Shown: positions 25,425-35,692, counted from the stretch's first letter. The stretch: 64,000 nucleotides of DNA from Kitasatospora aureofaciens (GCF_001188955.3 NZ_JPRF03000032.1:248001-312000), one strand, 5' to 3'. Notes: generated from the letters alone by a model not told the origin. Program-made: numbers and translations.

Positions 25425-26177
25425 TCAGCCCGGGAGCACGAACCCCGACTCGTACGCCGCGATCACCGCCTGGGTGCGGTCCCGGGCGCCCAGCTTTGCC
25501 AGCACGCTGCCGACATGGGTCTTCACCGTCTCCTGGCTCACCACCAACTGCCGCGCGATCTCACCGTTGTTCAGTCCGGTGGCCATCAGCCGCAGCACCT
25601 GACCCTCCCGCTCGGTCAGCCGCCCGATCGGCCCACGGTTCGGGGCGGCCTCCCGCCGGCCGCCCGCGCCGTGCCGCAGCGCGAGTTCGCGTACGGCCGC
25701 CGGGAACAGCAGCGAGTCCCCGCGCGCCACCAGTCGCACCGCCTGGACCATCTCCTCCGCCCGCGCCCGCTTCAGCAGGAACCCGGCCGCGCCCGCGCGC
25801 AGCGCGTCGTACACGTGGTCGTCGTGCTCGAAGGTGGTGACCACCAGGATCCTCGGCGGCTCGGCCATCCCGCCGACCAGCTGTTCGGTGGCCCGGATGC
25901 CGTCGATGCCGGGCATCCGGACGTCCATCAGCACCACGTCCGGGCGCAGTTCGCGCACCAGCGGGACGACCTCGGCGCCGTCGGAGGCCTCGCCGACCAC
26001 GGAGAGGTCGGGCTCGGCGTCGATCACCACCCGCAGGCCCATCCGGACCAGCCGTTCGTCGTCCGCGATCACCACCCGGATGGCACCGCTCCCGTCGGTC
26101 CGGTGCCCACTGTCCTGTTCGGTGCCCTGTGCGCTGTCCCGTGCGCGGTCCTGTTCGGTGTCGTGTTCGGTGCTCAT
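25425..26177 (-). CDS. NarL/LuxR-family response regulator
   Basis: 250 residues. Start ATG 26177 overlaps the kinase stop by 4 bp (ATGA). A 30-residue hydrophilic tail (Glu/Asp/Gln-rich, from a degenerate GT-rich repeat) precedes the receiver domain: acidic pair in VVIADDERLV, phospho-Asp in DVVLMDVRMP, Lys in LLKRA. The LuxR HTH is at about 185-250 (LTEREGQVLRLMATGLNN). Partner of the kinase just upstream. Targets unknown, possibly the operon itself. Confidence 0.92.
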   Translation of the reverse strand: MSTEHDTEQDRARDSAQGTEQDSGHRTDGSGAIRVVIADDERLVRMGLRVVIDAEPDLSVVGEASDGAEVVPLVRELRPDVVLMDVRMPGIDGIRATEQLVGGMAEPPRILVVTTFEHDDHVYDALRAGAAGFLLKRARAEEMVQAVRLVARGDSLLFPAAVRELALRHGAGGRREAAPNRGPIGRLTEREGQVLRLMATGLNNGEIARQLVVSQETVKTHVGSVLAKLGARDRTQAVIAAYESGFVLPG

Positions 26178-27442
26178 CCCGCGGTCCCTCCCACCGGCAG
26201 CCACACAGCCAGCCGCCACGTCGTTCCGTCCTCGCTCGGCCCCACGGCGCTGCCGCCGTGCAGGGCCGTCGCGCGTTCCCCGATCCCACGAAGCCCGCGC
26301 CCGCCGCCGGGGCGGCTCGGGCGGGCCGGGCCCAGCGGGTTGGTCAGTTCGATCTCCAGCCGGTCGGCGTCGAGCGCGACCCGCAGTCCGGCCGGGGCGG
26401 GCCCGGCGTGCCGCAGCACGTTGGTCAGTCCCTCCTGCACGATGCGGTACGCCTCGCGGGAGACCTCGGCCGGCAGTGCCCCCAGGCCGGGCGCCAGCTC
26501 GGCGTCCACCGTCACGCCGGTGCGGGCGAGTTGGCGCAGCAGGTCGTCCAGCCCGGCCAGGGTGGGCCCGGCCGCTCCGGCGGCGGCGTCCTCCTCCTCG
26601 CGCAACAGCCCGAGCACGGTGTCCAGTTCGGCGACGGCCCCGCGGGCGGTCTCCTCGATCGCCCGCAGCGCCTCGGCGGCGAAGTCCGGGTCGGTGCGCA
26701 GCACCCGGGCGGCCGCCGAAGCCTGGATGCCGACCGCGCTCAGCGCGTGCCCGACCGAGTCGTGCAGCTCGCGGGCCAGCCGGTTGCGCTGGGCGAGTAC
26801 GGTGGCCCGCCGCTCGGCGGCGGCCAGCCGCTCCTCCGGAGTGGGACCGAGCAGGACGGGCGCCCAGCGGGCCAGCAGTGCGCCGCAGGCGGCACTGGTC
26901 CCGACGATCAGCAGCAGCAGGGCGAGGCCCAGCGCCGGGCCGGTGAGCATCCAGCCGGGGAAGCGGTCCGTCCAGAACCTGGCGAGTTCCTCACTCCCCA
27001 CGAAGCCGAACAGCAGCACCACCGCGAACGGCACCCCGGCCAGCGTCATCCCGGCGACCACCCCGCCGGAGAACAGGTGCAGCACGAACCAGAGCGCGGT
27101 ACGCCGACGGGCCGCCCAGGACCGGGCCGGCCCGGTGGCCAGCTCCTCCGGCCGTGCCACCGCGCACAGCGCCCGGGCGGCCGCCCCCTCCAGCCCCCGG
27201 ACGGTCGGCACCAGGGCGGTGACTGCGGCCATCGGCAGCGAGGTGAACAACGCGAGGAACTGCAACAGGACTCGGCGCACCTCCCCCTGGTCGGGATTGA
27301 GCGCTCCGAGCGCCACCACCGACAGCAGGTAGTACGGCATGAGCAGCGCGCCACCCAGCACTAGGTGCACCCAGCGCAGTCGGGCCCGCCGCCCGAACAA
27401 CGCCGCTCCCGCCCGCCGAATCCGGCCGCCCCCCGTGTCCAC
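26174..27442 (-). CDS. sensor histidine kinase (HisKA_3)
   Basis: 422 residues from GTG 27442, overlapping the membrane-protein gene upstream by 82 bp; GTG 27370 is an alternative that shortens the overlap. About four N-terminal membrane segments, then the phosphoacceptor motif RELHDSVGHALS and an HATPase domain (GRGLRGIGERATAL). The open frame continues to 28363 but upstream it is out of phase with the real membrane protein, so the long version is rejected. Forms a membrane protein-kinase-regulator operon. Signal unknown. Confidence 0.85.
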   Translation of the reverse strand: MDTGGGRIRRAGAALFGRRARLRWVHLVLGGALLMPYYLLSVVALGALNPDQGEVRRVLLQFLALFTSLPMAAVTALVPTVRGLEGAAARALCAVARPEELATGPARSWAARRRTALWFVLHLFSGGVVAGMTLAGVPFAVVLLFGFVGSEELARFWTDRFPGWMLTGPALGLALLLLIVGTSAACGALLARWAPVLLGPTPEERLAAAERRATVLAQRNRLARELHDSVGHALSAVGIQASAAARVLRTDPDFAAEALRAIEETARGAVAELDTVLGLLREEEDAAAGAAGPTLAGLDDLLRQLARTGVTVDAELAPGLGALPAEVSREAYRIVQEGLTNVLRHAGPAPAGLRVALDADRLEIELTNPLGPARPSRPGGGRGLRGIGERATALHGGSAVGPSEDGTTWRLAVWLPVGGTAG

Positions 27443-28401
27443 CCGGGTGACTCTACGACAGCGCCGCGCGCCGCGGCCGCCCGTTCGACCAGCGCCACCG
27501 CGCCGGCGGCCAGCACCAGCACCGCGGTCAGCACCTGTGCGGCCTGGACCAGGGCCAGCGGGCCGGTCGTCCCGGCCGCGGTGGCGCCGAAGGCGACCAA
27601 CTGCCAGCAGCCCCAGCCGAACAGCGACCCGGCAGCCGTCCAGACCACCAACAACGGTACGCGCAGCGGCCTCAGAGGCCGGAGCCGGAACACCAGCACC
27701 AGCAGCCCCGCGGGGGCGGCCACCGCCATCACCGCCGTCACGGCGTCCATCACCGCCACACCCCTGGACCGGTCCTGTGCCAGGGCAGCCGGCAGCCCGG
27801 CCGTGCCACCCGCCGCCCAGTACGCCCGCGCCACCGCGGTACCGAGCCCGAGCAGCGCGGCGACGCAGGCCAGACTGCGCTGCACGGCCAGGGTGGGGGA
27901 GCGCGGCAGGTCGCCGGTCCCGGCCCGCAGCAGTGCGGCCCAGCGGTGCCGGGCGTACAGGACGAAGGCGGTGATCAGCGCCAGCCCCTGGACGGCGAAC
28001 CCGCCGTACACCACGGGGAAGACCCAGCCGCCGAGGCCGCCGCCGGGTTCCTGGCCCGTGTTCCGCTCCGGTCCCAGGAGCAGACTGCTCAACAGGTACA
28101 GCGGCAGCGCCAGCAGGATGGTGCCGAGCAGCCCGGTCGCCACCCACATCGGGAAGAGCACCAGCCCGGCCGGGGCCCGTCGTCCCCAGGGCCGGACGAA
28201 GGCCAGCGCCAGGGCCGCGGCTATGGCGTCCATTCCGACGGTCAGCAGGTTCACCAGCCACAGCTCGTCCATCGCCCCGGGATCGCCCGATCCCACAGGG
28301 TGCCCGGTCAGCCACAGCGCCTTGAGCGTCAGGTACGGTCCCGTCGCCGCCACGGCGGTCCACCCGGCGAGGGCCCGTACCCGCCCTTCGTCGATCCTCA
28401 T
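27361..28401 (-). CDS. polytopic membrane protein, first gene of kinase operon
   Basis: 346 residues with about eight hydrophobic segments from residue 10 to 320 and a charged, Cys-containing tail (REARRCS-like end). No enzymatic motif is seen and I do not recognise the family. Its 3' end overlaps the kinase gene by up to 82 bp, so it is co-transcribed and probably co-translated with it. Position suggests an accessory sensor or modulator of the kinase (inference). ATG start with GGGGG upstream. Confidence 0.75.
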   Translation of the reverse strand: MRIDEGRVRALAGWTAVAATGPYLTLKALWLTGHPVGSGDPGAMDELWLVNLLTVGMDAIAAALALAFVRPWGRRAPAGLVLFPMWVATGLLGTILLALPLYLLSSLLLGPERNTGQEPGGGLGGWVFPVVYGGFAVQGLALITAFVLYARHRWAALLRAGTGDLPRSPTLAVQRSLACVAALLGLGTAVARAYWAAGGTAGLPAALAQDRSRGVAVMDAVTAVMAVAAPAGLLVLVFRLRPLRPLRVPLLVVWTAAGSLFGWGCWQLVAFGATAAGTTGPLALVQAAQVLTAVLVLAAGAVALVERAAAARGAVVESPGWTRGAAGFGGRERRCSGGGPDCAGCT

Positions 28402-28489
28402 GCCCCCAGGCTGCCTCCGGACCCGGCCCGCGGCCTCCGCCGTGGGGGCGAACCCCCTCCCTCCGGCGGGGGATCCCCGGCCCTGCCGT

Positions 28490-29032
28490 TCACGCCATCC
28501 GGTGGATCAGGCGGTCCTCATGGTCCACCCGCCCGTCCGGGTCCGCCACCAGCCCGAGCCGCCCGGCGAGCCGGCGCGAGGGCAGGTTGTCCTCCCGGAT
28601 CAACGCCGTCACCGGGATCCCCGGGAATCGCGGCAGCGCCTCCGCCATCGCCGCCCGGCACGCCTCCGCCGCGTAGCCCTTGCCCCAGGCGGACGGCCGG
28701 AACCGGTAGTACAGGTTGAACACCGGCTCCCCGTCCAGGCTGTGCAGGAACAGCCCGGCGACCCCGATGACGACCTCCGGCTCCTCCCGGGTCGACACCA
28801 TGCAGTACCCGACCCCGTCCCGCGGCCAGTCCGCCACGAACCCGGCCAACTGCTCCCGCGCCTGCGCGATGTCCCGCTGCGGCCCGTCCGGGTTGTACCG
28901 GTTGGTCTCCGGATCCCCGTGGATCGCGAACATCGCCTCGGCATCCCCCTCCTGCGGCCGCGTCAACACCAGCCGCTCGGAAACGGCGACGATCGTGCGT
29001 CCGGTGACGACGGCCTGCTCAGCGGTGGTCAT
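28490..29032 (-). CDS. GNAT N-acetyltransferase, RimJ/RimL type
   Basis: 180 residues from ATG 29032 with GGGGGAA upstream. GNAT fold: LVLTRPQEGDAEAMFAIHGD at the N-terminus, VVIGVAGLFLH strand, acetyl-CoA loop SAWGKGYAAEACRAAM, and ALIREDNLPSRRLAGRLGL, the helix characteristic of RimJ/RimL-like enzymes. Substrate unknown. An inverted repeat lies 22-54 bp upstream, so it may be under local control. Confidence 0.88.
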   Translation of the reverse strand: MTTAEQAVVTGRTIVAVSERLVLTRPQEGDAEAMFAIHGDPETNRYNPDGPQRDIAQAREQLAGFVADWPRDGVGYCMVSTREEPEVVIGVAGLFLHSLDGEPVFNLYYRFRPSAWGKGYAAEACRAAMAEALPRFPGIPVTALIREDNLPSRRLAGRLGLVADPDGRVDHEDRLIHRMA

Positions 29033-29053
29033 GCTGCTTCCCCCGATGTCGTA

Positions 29054-29086
29054 CGTAATGGATCGCTCGCACGATAGACCATTACG
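29054..29086. promoter_or_regulatory. candidate operator upstream of the GNAT gene
   Basis: CGTAATGG (29054-29061) and CCATTACG (29079-29086), perfect 8-bp arms with a 17-bp spacer, AT-richer than surroundings. Confidence 0.5.
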
Positions 29087-29115
29087 CCGACATTCGCCCG
29101 CCCCATTTTCCGTCC

Positions 29116-30174
29116 CTACACGATCGGCTCGCATCCGATCGCCCTGCCCCCGGCGGTGAGGAACTGCTTCCAGGTCTCGTCGCTGTCGGGGACGAGCTTC
29201 TGGATGCCGTCCCAACTCATTCGGAAGTAGGCGGGCTTGCCGTGGCAGGTCGTCACCATCTCGCCGGGTTCCACCCAACGGGCCCGGCCGAGCCCCGGCT
29301 CGTCCTTCGGGGCGCCCACGGTCAGCAGCCGCGGCTCGGTGCCGATGGTGAAGGCGGCCGAGGACGTCGGGTCCCCGGTCGAGTGGATGCGGCAGGCCCA
29401 CAAGGGATCGGTGGCGGTGGTCACGGTCTCCCGGAGACCGGTACTCCCGGGGGCTTCGGCGAGGGTGAGCCCGGGTAGACCGCAGACGGCGTTGCGGTCC
29501 AGGTCGTGCTCCTTCCCCGCCTCGGACAGCTCCCGGGGTGCTGGCATCGGCGCCTTTCCGCAGGCCCGCTGCATCGCGACGCGGTTGGCAGCCGACACGG
29601 CGAGTCCGGCGAGCTTCCGGGCGCCTGGCCTGTCGCTGCCACCGGATCGGACCGCGACCCGCAGCCCGCTGCCGCAGTCCTCGGGGAGCAGCGCCCACGC
29701 CCGGTGGTCGAAGGCCGCGCCGGCCGCGCCGCCGTTGGCCGAAGCGCCGAACATCCGGGCCTCCGCCTCGTCCGCGTTGTCCGCCAGGATGGAGAGGCCG
29801 GTGTCCTTGCGGAGTTCCACCGTGACCGACCGCTCGTTCCCGAACACTCCGTAACTCACCGTCGCCGTGCAGAACGCGGTGCCGCTGTGCAGGCTCCCGT
29901 CGCCGTACTTCTGCTCACCGACCGTGCCCGGCCCGAGCGCATCGTGCAGCGCGTCGGCGCTCACCGCCCCCTCACAGACGCTGCCCGGCCCGAAGGCATT
30001 GCTCAGGTTGCCTACGAGGAACGCCCCCACCCCGGCCGCGACCACCGCCAGCGCCACCCCAACGACCGCCGCCCGCGCCCGCAGCGCCCGCGTGGTGAAC
30101 CCGCGCCGCTCGAGTGCCGCACCGATCCCCTCGGCCGTCCCGTCGGAGGGCGTTCCGTGCTGTCGTCCCGTCAC
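29116..30174 (-). CDS. membrane-anchored extracytoplasmic protein of the type VII-like operon
   Basis: 352 residues from GTG 30174 (AAGGGG upstream, overlapping the stop of the upstream gene). A cytoplasmic tail of about 35 residues, one membrane helix (about 37-60, AAVVGVALAVVAAGVGAFLV), then an exported domain of about 290 residues with eight or nine Cys, probably disulfide-bonded. No family recognised. It follows a small WXG-like gene and a DUF6571-like gene within a few bases, so it is presumably part of the same secretion or toxin module, perhaps an immunity or surface partner (inference). Confidence 0.7.
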   Translation of the reverse strand: MTGRQHGTPSDGTAEGIGAALERRGFTTRALRARAAVVGVALAVVAAGVGAFLVGNLSNAFGPGSVCEGAVSADALHDALGPGTVGEQKYGDGSLHSGTAFCTATVSYGVFGNERSVTVELRKDTGLSILADNADEAEARMFGASANGGAAGAAFDHRAWALLPEDCGSGLRVAVRSGGSDRPGARKLAGLAVSAANRVAMQRACGKAPMPAPRELSEAGKEHDLDRNAVCGLPGLTLAEAPGSTGLRETVTTATDPLWACRIHSTGDPTSSAAFTIGTEPRLLTVGAPKDEPGLGRARWVEPGEMVTTCHGKPAYFRMSWDGIQKLVPDSDETWKQFLTAGGRAIGCEPIV

Positions 30175-30178
30175 CGGG

Positions 30179-31221
30179 TCACCCCTTCCCAAAGGCTGCG
30201 TTGTGGGCCTGGGTGATCGATGTGTAGTAGTGGACCTTGGCCGAGTCGGTCAGTTGGTCGAGCAGGACATCACGACTTGGCACGCCCATGTCGGCGGCCT
30301 TCCGCTGGAGCATGACCTGCATTTGCGACTGTCCCGTGGTGTAGAGGCTGCTGAGGTCGCCTTGCGCCTTGGTGTCGATCGCTGCGTTGACCTTGTTCGC
30401 CCAGTCGGACGTGGCGACGTCGACGTAGCGTTGGGCGATGTCCCCCACTGGCAGCCAGTCCGTGCCCGGCAGCATGTTCGCGAGCGTGCCGATGTAGTGG
30501 TAGTCCATCTTGGCTTTCCAGTTGGTCGTTGCCGACCTTGACCAGGAACGCCTTGTCGTACTTGCCGCCGCCTCCCATGAGAGTCGTCAGCGCCGGGTAG
30601 TTGTCGTTCCACCCCGCCGCGGAGCCGCCCGGGCGGCGGGCGGCCGCGAGGAGGCCGTCCTCCCAGTCCTTGCCCATGCCGCCGTCGCGGGTGGCGGTGG
30701 CGAGGGCCACGGACAGGCCGCCGTAGACGTCCTGGTAGCCCTTGGCATTGTGGTTGCCGTGGGCGAGGTCGCCGTAGACCTTGGAGTACTCCAGCAGGGC
30801 CTCCGGACCGGTCTTGCCACCGTAGTTGAGGCCGTTGAGCAGCGTGGTGGAGAAGTCCTTGTTCTCCGCGTTGGCGGCCAGCAGGGTCTGCAACTGCTTG
30901 AGCTGGTCGTCGGAGAGGCTGCCGCCCTTGGACGTCAGGTCGGTGGCCCGCTTGGCGTCGGCGACCGGGCCACCGCCGCCCGGGGTGGGGTTGAAGGCGG
31001 TGGTGCTGGTGCCGATGTCGCTCTGGAGGTCGACGGTGGCGCGCTGGTCGGCGGTGGTGGCCTTCTCGACGGCCTTGGCCAGGCGCTCCGATATGGCCTT
31101 GGCCTTGGCCTTGGCGTCCAGGTCCTTCGCCAACTTGTCGCTGTCCGGGTCGTTCCTGGCGCCCTTCGGCAGGCTCCAGCTGACCGAAGTCGGCCTCGTG
31201 CAGTTCCTTGAAGGAAACCAT
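30179..31221 (-). pseudogene. DUF6571-like large type VII-associated protein gene, two frameshifting deletions
   Basis: Starts well: ATG 31221 with AGGGGGAA upstream, encoding MVSFKELHEADFGQL as in intact members. The frame then switches at about 31175 to one reading VSWSLPKGARNDPDSDKLAK through LSDDQLKQLQTLLAANAENK to KYDKAFLVKVGND (about 30530), and switches again to DYHYIGTLANMLPG...NAAFGKG ending at 30179. Family members, as I recall them, have a WXG/LXG-like helical domain of about 100 residues at the first junction and a long middle region at the second; both are gone here, out of frame. No full-length product is possible; the last frame could give a 109-residue fragment. Confidence 0.75.
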
Positions 31222-31243
31222 CCGTTTGTTCCCCCTGTTCTGG

Positions 31244-31711
31244 TCAGCGGGCCGCGTTCAGGTCGGCGACCGTCGTGATTTCGTTGCCGTGGTAGTACTC
31301 GCGGGTCCGGTCCAGGCTCGTGGCGGCGTTGTCGACCTTGTCGTGCAGGGTCTTGCACTGCTGCAGCCACCGCTCGGTGGCGGTGGTGAGGGCGCTGCCG
31401 AAGGAGAAGCCGCGGATCCTGGTCGACGCGGTGCTCGCGTACTCGGTGAGGCTGTGCGAACCGGGCCCCGCCTTGGCGTTGGCGTTGTCGAGGTCGGTGG
31501 CGATCTGCCGGGCCAGCCCGGCGGAGGCGGTGAGTTCGTACGGGGTGTCCAGCTGGGTGGTGGGCCTGTCCGGCGGGAGGAGCGGGAGGGGCGGCACGGT
31601 GTTGCCGTTGTCGGCCGGCGCCGGAGGCGCGTACGGCGACTTCTTGGTGGTGCTCGGCATCGGGTCCGTGGCCGGGGCCACCGGGCCGGTGGTGAAGTAC
31701 GGGCTGACCAT
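31244..31711 (-). CDS. small WXG100-like helical protein, type VII-type partner
   Basis: 155 residues from ATG 31711 with a strong GGGGAGGA site. A Pro-rich first third (PPAPADNGNTVPPLPLLPPD) leads to two helices: TQLDTPYELTASAGLARQI and FSFGSALTTATERWLQQCKTL, followed by YYHGNE, which fits the YxxxD/E export signal of ESX substrates. It precedes the broken DUF6571-like gene by 22 bp, the usual order in streptomycete loci. Probably a chaperone or co-secreted partner (inference). Confidence 0.65.
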   Translation of the reverse strand: MVSPYFTTGPVAPATDPMPSTTKKSPYAPPAPADNGNTVPPLPLLPPDRPTTQLDTPYELTASAGLARQIATDLDNANAKAGPGSHSLTEYASTASTRIRGFSFGSALTTATERWLQQCKTLHDKVDNAATSLDRTREYYHGNEITTVADLNAAR

Positions 31712-31812
31712 GTGTGTGCAATCCTCCCCAGGTGTACAGATGGTTCGTGCACCCTCTGCGACATGACGACCGTACAGGCCCGCTCCGTCAGTGCACCGAC
31801 GCACCCTCCGTG

Positions 31813-31825
31813 GTGCCATTGGCAC
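31813..31825. promoter_or_regulatory. 13-bp perfect palindrome in the divergent region
   Basis: GTGCCATTGGCAC, 102 bp upstream of the WXG-like gene and 145 bp upstream of the beta-oxidation operon. Confidence 0.4.
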
Positions 31826-31892
31826 GGGGTGTGGTCGGGTTCGTCGGAGTCCGTCGCGGGTTCGTGGCGGGGGATCGGGGGTGGGCGAGGTC

Positions 31893-31921
31893 TTGTTACC
31901 GGCGGGTCGCTTGCCTATCAT
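31893..31921 (+). promoter_or_regulatory. promoter of the beta-oxidation operon
   Basis: TTGTTA (31893-31898), 17-nt spacer, TATCAT (31916-31921), 49 nt before the GTG start. Just downstream is a small inverted repeat ACAG-CTTTA-CTGT (31932-31944), possibly an operator. Confidence 0.55.
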
Positions 31922-31969
31922 CGCGAGTGTTACAGCTTTACTGTCAAACCCCGAAGGGTTCTGCAGCCA

Positions 31970-33169
31970 GTGGGTGACACGAGCAGTCCGGCGGGCCGTG
32001 CGGGTGGTCCGGGGCCGTTGGCGGGTGTGCGGGTCGTCGAGCTCGCGGGAATCGGGCCGGGGCCGTTCGCGGCCATGCTGTTGGGCGATCTCGGGGCGGA
32101 CGTGGTGCGGGTGGACCGGCCGGAGCCGTCGCCGCTCGGGACGGATCCGGCGCACGACCTGAGCAACCGGAACAAGCGGTCGGTGCTGGTCGACCTCAAG
32201 TCGCCCGAGGGGCCTGGGCTGGTGCTGGACCTGGTCGAGCGGGCCGACCTGTTGATCGAGGGCTACCGGCCGGGGGTGGCGGAGCGGCTCGGGGTGGGGC
32301 CCGAGGCGTGTCTGGCGCGCAATCCGGCGCTGGTGTACGGGCGGATGACCGGTTGGGGGCAGTACGGCCCGCGGGCCGCCACCGCCGGGCACGACCTCGG
32401 CTACGCGGCGGTGGCCGGGGTGCTCGGGATGGTCGCCTCGCCGGGAGGGGCCGAGGCGCCGCCCGGAATCCCGGCGAACCTGCTCGGCGACTACGCGGGC
32501 GGCTCGCTCTACCTGGTCGTCGGCCTGCTGGCCGGGCTGCACCACGCCCGGGCCACCGGCGCCGGCCAGGTGGTCGACGCGGCGATCGTCGACGGTGCGG
32601 CGCACCTCGGCAGCATGCTGTGGGGGCTGCTCGCGGCCGGCCACTGGCAGGACCGCCGGGGCGTCAACCTGCTGGACGGCGGTGCCCCGTTCTACGCGAT
32701 CTACCGGGCGGCCGATGGCGGGCACCTCGCGGTCGGCGCCCTGGAGCCGCGGTTCTACGCCGAGTTCGCCCGGCTGCTGGAGCTGGGCCCGGACGCGCCC
32801 GGCCAGTACGACCTCGCCCGCTGGACCGAACTGCGCACCCTGATCGCCGCCCGCTTCGCCACCCGGACCAGGGCCGAGTGGGAAGCCGTCTTCGCCGGCT
32901 CGGACGCCTGCGTGGAGCCGGTGCTGACGATGCGCCAGGCAGCCCGCGAGGAGCACCTGCTGGCGCGCGGGACGTACGTCCAGGCGGACGGCGTGACCCA
33001 GCCCGCTCCCGCCCCCCGCTTCTCCGCCACCCCCGGCGCGCTGCGCCGCCCGCCGGCCCGGCCGGGTGCGGACACCGCGGAGGTCGCCCGGGACTGGGCC
33101 GTTCCGTCCCTCGACTCCGCGGCCGACGGCACGGAACCATCCAACTCCGCAGCAGAGCAAGGAGAGTAG
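31970..33169 (+). CDS. class III CoA transferase, alpha-methylacyl-CoA racemase-like
   Basis: 399 residues from GTG 31970 (GAAGGG 11 nt upstream). CaiB/BaiF fold with the features of alpha-methylacyl-CoA racemases: VRVVELAGIGPGPFAAMLL, DLKSPEG, the catalytic His in AGHDLGYAAVAG, Asp in LLGDYAGGS and Glu in GALEPRFYAEF. Likely epimerises 2-methyl-branched acyl-CoA so that it can enter beta-oxidation, which fits the genes that follow. First gene of a four-gene operon; its stop is 2 bp before the next start. Confidence 0.9.
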   Translation: MGDTSSPAGRAGGPGPLAGVRVVELAGIGPGPFAAMLLGDLGADVVRVDRPEPSPLGTDPAHDLSNRNKRSVLVDLKSPEGPGLVLDLVERADLLIEGYRPGVAERLGVGPEACLARNPALVYGRMTGWGQYGPRAATAGHDLGYAAVAGVLGMVASPGGAEAPPGIPANLLGDYAGGSLYLVVGLLAGLHHARATGAGQVVDAAIVDGAAHLGSMLWGLLAAGHWQDRRGVNLLDGGAPFYAIYRAADGGHLAVGALEPRFYAEFARLLELGPDAPGQYDLARWTELRTLIAARFATRTRAEWEAVFAGSDACVEPVLTMRQAAREEHLLARGTYVQADGVTQPAPAPRFSATPGALRRPPARPGADTAEVARDWAVPSLDSAADGTEPSNSAAEQGE

Positions 33170-33171
33170 CG

Positions 33172-34314
<1,143 letters not shown>

Positions 34315-34354
34315 GCGCCCGCCCTTCCTGCGCACACCGGGCCGCCCTCGGCAT

Positions 34355-34390
34355 CCTCTGCCCCGCTCCGCACCCTCTGCCCCGCTCCGC
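34355..34390. repeat. 17-bp direct repeat, two copies
   Basis: CCTCTGCCCCGCTCCGC at 34355-34371 and 34374-34390, in the gap between the dehydrogenase and thiolase genes. Confidence 0.8.
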
Positions 34391-34438
34391 CACCCCAGGA
34401 CCCTCAGGAACCCCCCTGCCCCGAAAGGCATTTCCATC

Positions 34439-35653
34439 GTGACCACCGAAGCGTACGTCTACGACGCGATCCGCACCCCGCGCGGCCGCGGCAAGGCCAA
34501 CGGCTCGCTGCACGGCACCAAGCCGATCGACCTGGTCGTCGGCCTGATCCACGAAATCCGCCGCCGCCACCCCGAGCTGGACCCGGCCGCGATCGACGAC
34601 ATCGTGCTCGGCGTGGTCTCGCCGGTCGGCGACCAGGGCTCCGACATCGCCCGGATCGCCGCCATCGCGGCCGGCCTGCCCGACACCGTGGCCGGCGTCC
34701 AGGAGAACCGCTTCTGCGCCTCCGGCCTGGAGGCCGTCAACCTGGCCGCCGCCAAGGTCCGTTCGGGCTGGGAGGACCTGATCCTGGCCGGCGGCGTGGA
34801 GTCGATGTCCCGGGTCAAGATGGCCTCCGACGGCGGCGCCTGGTTCGCCGACCCGATGACCTCGTACGAGACCAACTTCGTCCCGCAGGGCATCGGCGCC
34901 GACCTCATCGCCACCATCGAGGGCCTCTCCCGCACCGACGTGGACGCCTTCGCCGCCGAGTCCCAGGCCCGCGCCGCCAAGGCCCAGGCGGACGGCCTGT
35001 TCGACCGCTCGGTGGTCCCGGTGCGCGACCGCAACGGCCTGGTCGTGCTGGAGCGCGACGAGTTCATCCGCCCCGGCACCACCGTCGAGACCTTGGCCGG
35101 CCTCAAGCCCTCCTTCGCCGCGATCGGCGAGGCCGGCGGCTTCGACGCCGTCGCCCTGCAGAAGTACCACTGGGTGGAGGCCATCGACCACGTCCACCAC
35201 GCGGGCAACTCCTCCGGCATCGTGGACGGCGCCGCCCTCGTCGCGATCGGCAACCGCGAGGTCGGCGAGCGGTACGGGCTGCGCCCGCGCGCCCGGATCG
35301 TCTCCGCCGCCGTCTCAGGCTCCGAGCCGACCATCATGCTCACCGGCCCCGCCCCGGCCACCCGCAAGGCGCTCGCCAAGGCCGGCCTCACCGCCGCCGA
35401 CATCGACCTGGTCGAGATCAACGAGGCCTTCGCGGCGGTCGCCCTCCGCTTCATCCGCGAACTCGGCTTCCGGCACGACCAGGTGAACGTCAACGGCGGC
35501 GCGATCGCCCTCGGTCACCCGCTGGGCGCCACCGGCGCGATGCTGCTCGGCACCGTCGTCGACGAGCTGGAGCGGCGCGACCTGCGCTACGGCCTGATCA
35601 CCCTGTGCGTGGGCGGCGGCATGGGCGTCGCCACCATCGTCGAGCGCGTCTGA
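34439..35653 (+). CDS. thiolase (acetyl-CoA C-acyltransferase)
   Basis: 404 residues, normal for thiolases. Nucleophile C93 in ENRFCASGLEAVN, His in GGAIALGHPLGATGA and second Cys in TLCVGGGMG; NEAFA present. Cleaves 3-ketoacyl-CoA in the last step of beta-oxidation, with the FadB-like gene 39 bp downstream providing the preceding two steps. GTG start with an AAAGG site. Close to FadA-type rather than biosynthetic PhaA-type by context. Confidence 0.94.
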   Translation: MTTEAYVYDAIRTPRGRGKANGSLHGTKPIDLVVGLIHEIRRRHPELDPAAIDDIVLGVVSPVGDQGSDIARIAAIAAGLPDTVAGVQENRFCASGLEAVNLAAAKVRSGWEDLILAGGVESMSRVKMASDGGAWFADPMTSYETNFVPQGIGADLIATIEGLSRTDVDAFAAESQARAAKAQADGLFDRSVVPVRDRNGLVVLERDEFIRPGTTVETLAGLKPSFAAIGEAGGFDAVALQKYHWVEAIDHVHHAGNSSGIVDGAALVAIGNREVGERYGLRPRARIVSAAVSGSEPTIMLTGPAPATRKALAKAGLTAADIDLVEINEAFAAVALRFIRELGFRHDQVNVNGGAIALGHPLGATGAMLLGTVVDELERRDLRYGLITLCVGGGMGVATIVERV

Positions 35654-35692
35654 CTCCCTCCCTCCCCGGTAGACCTGGAGACCCTGAAACTC

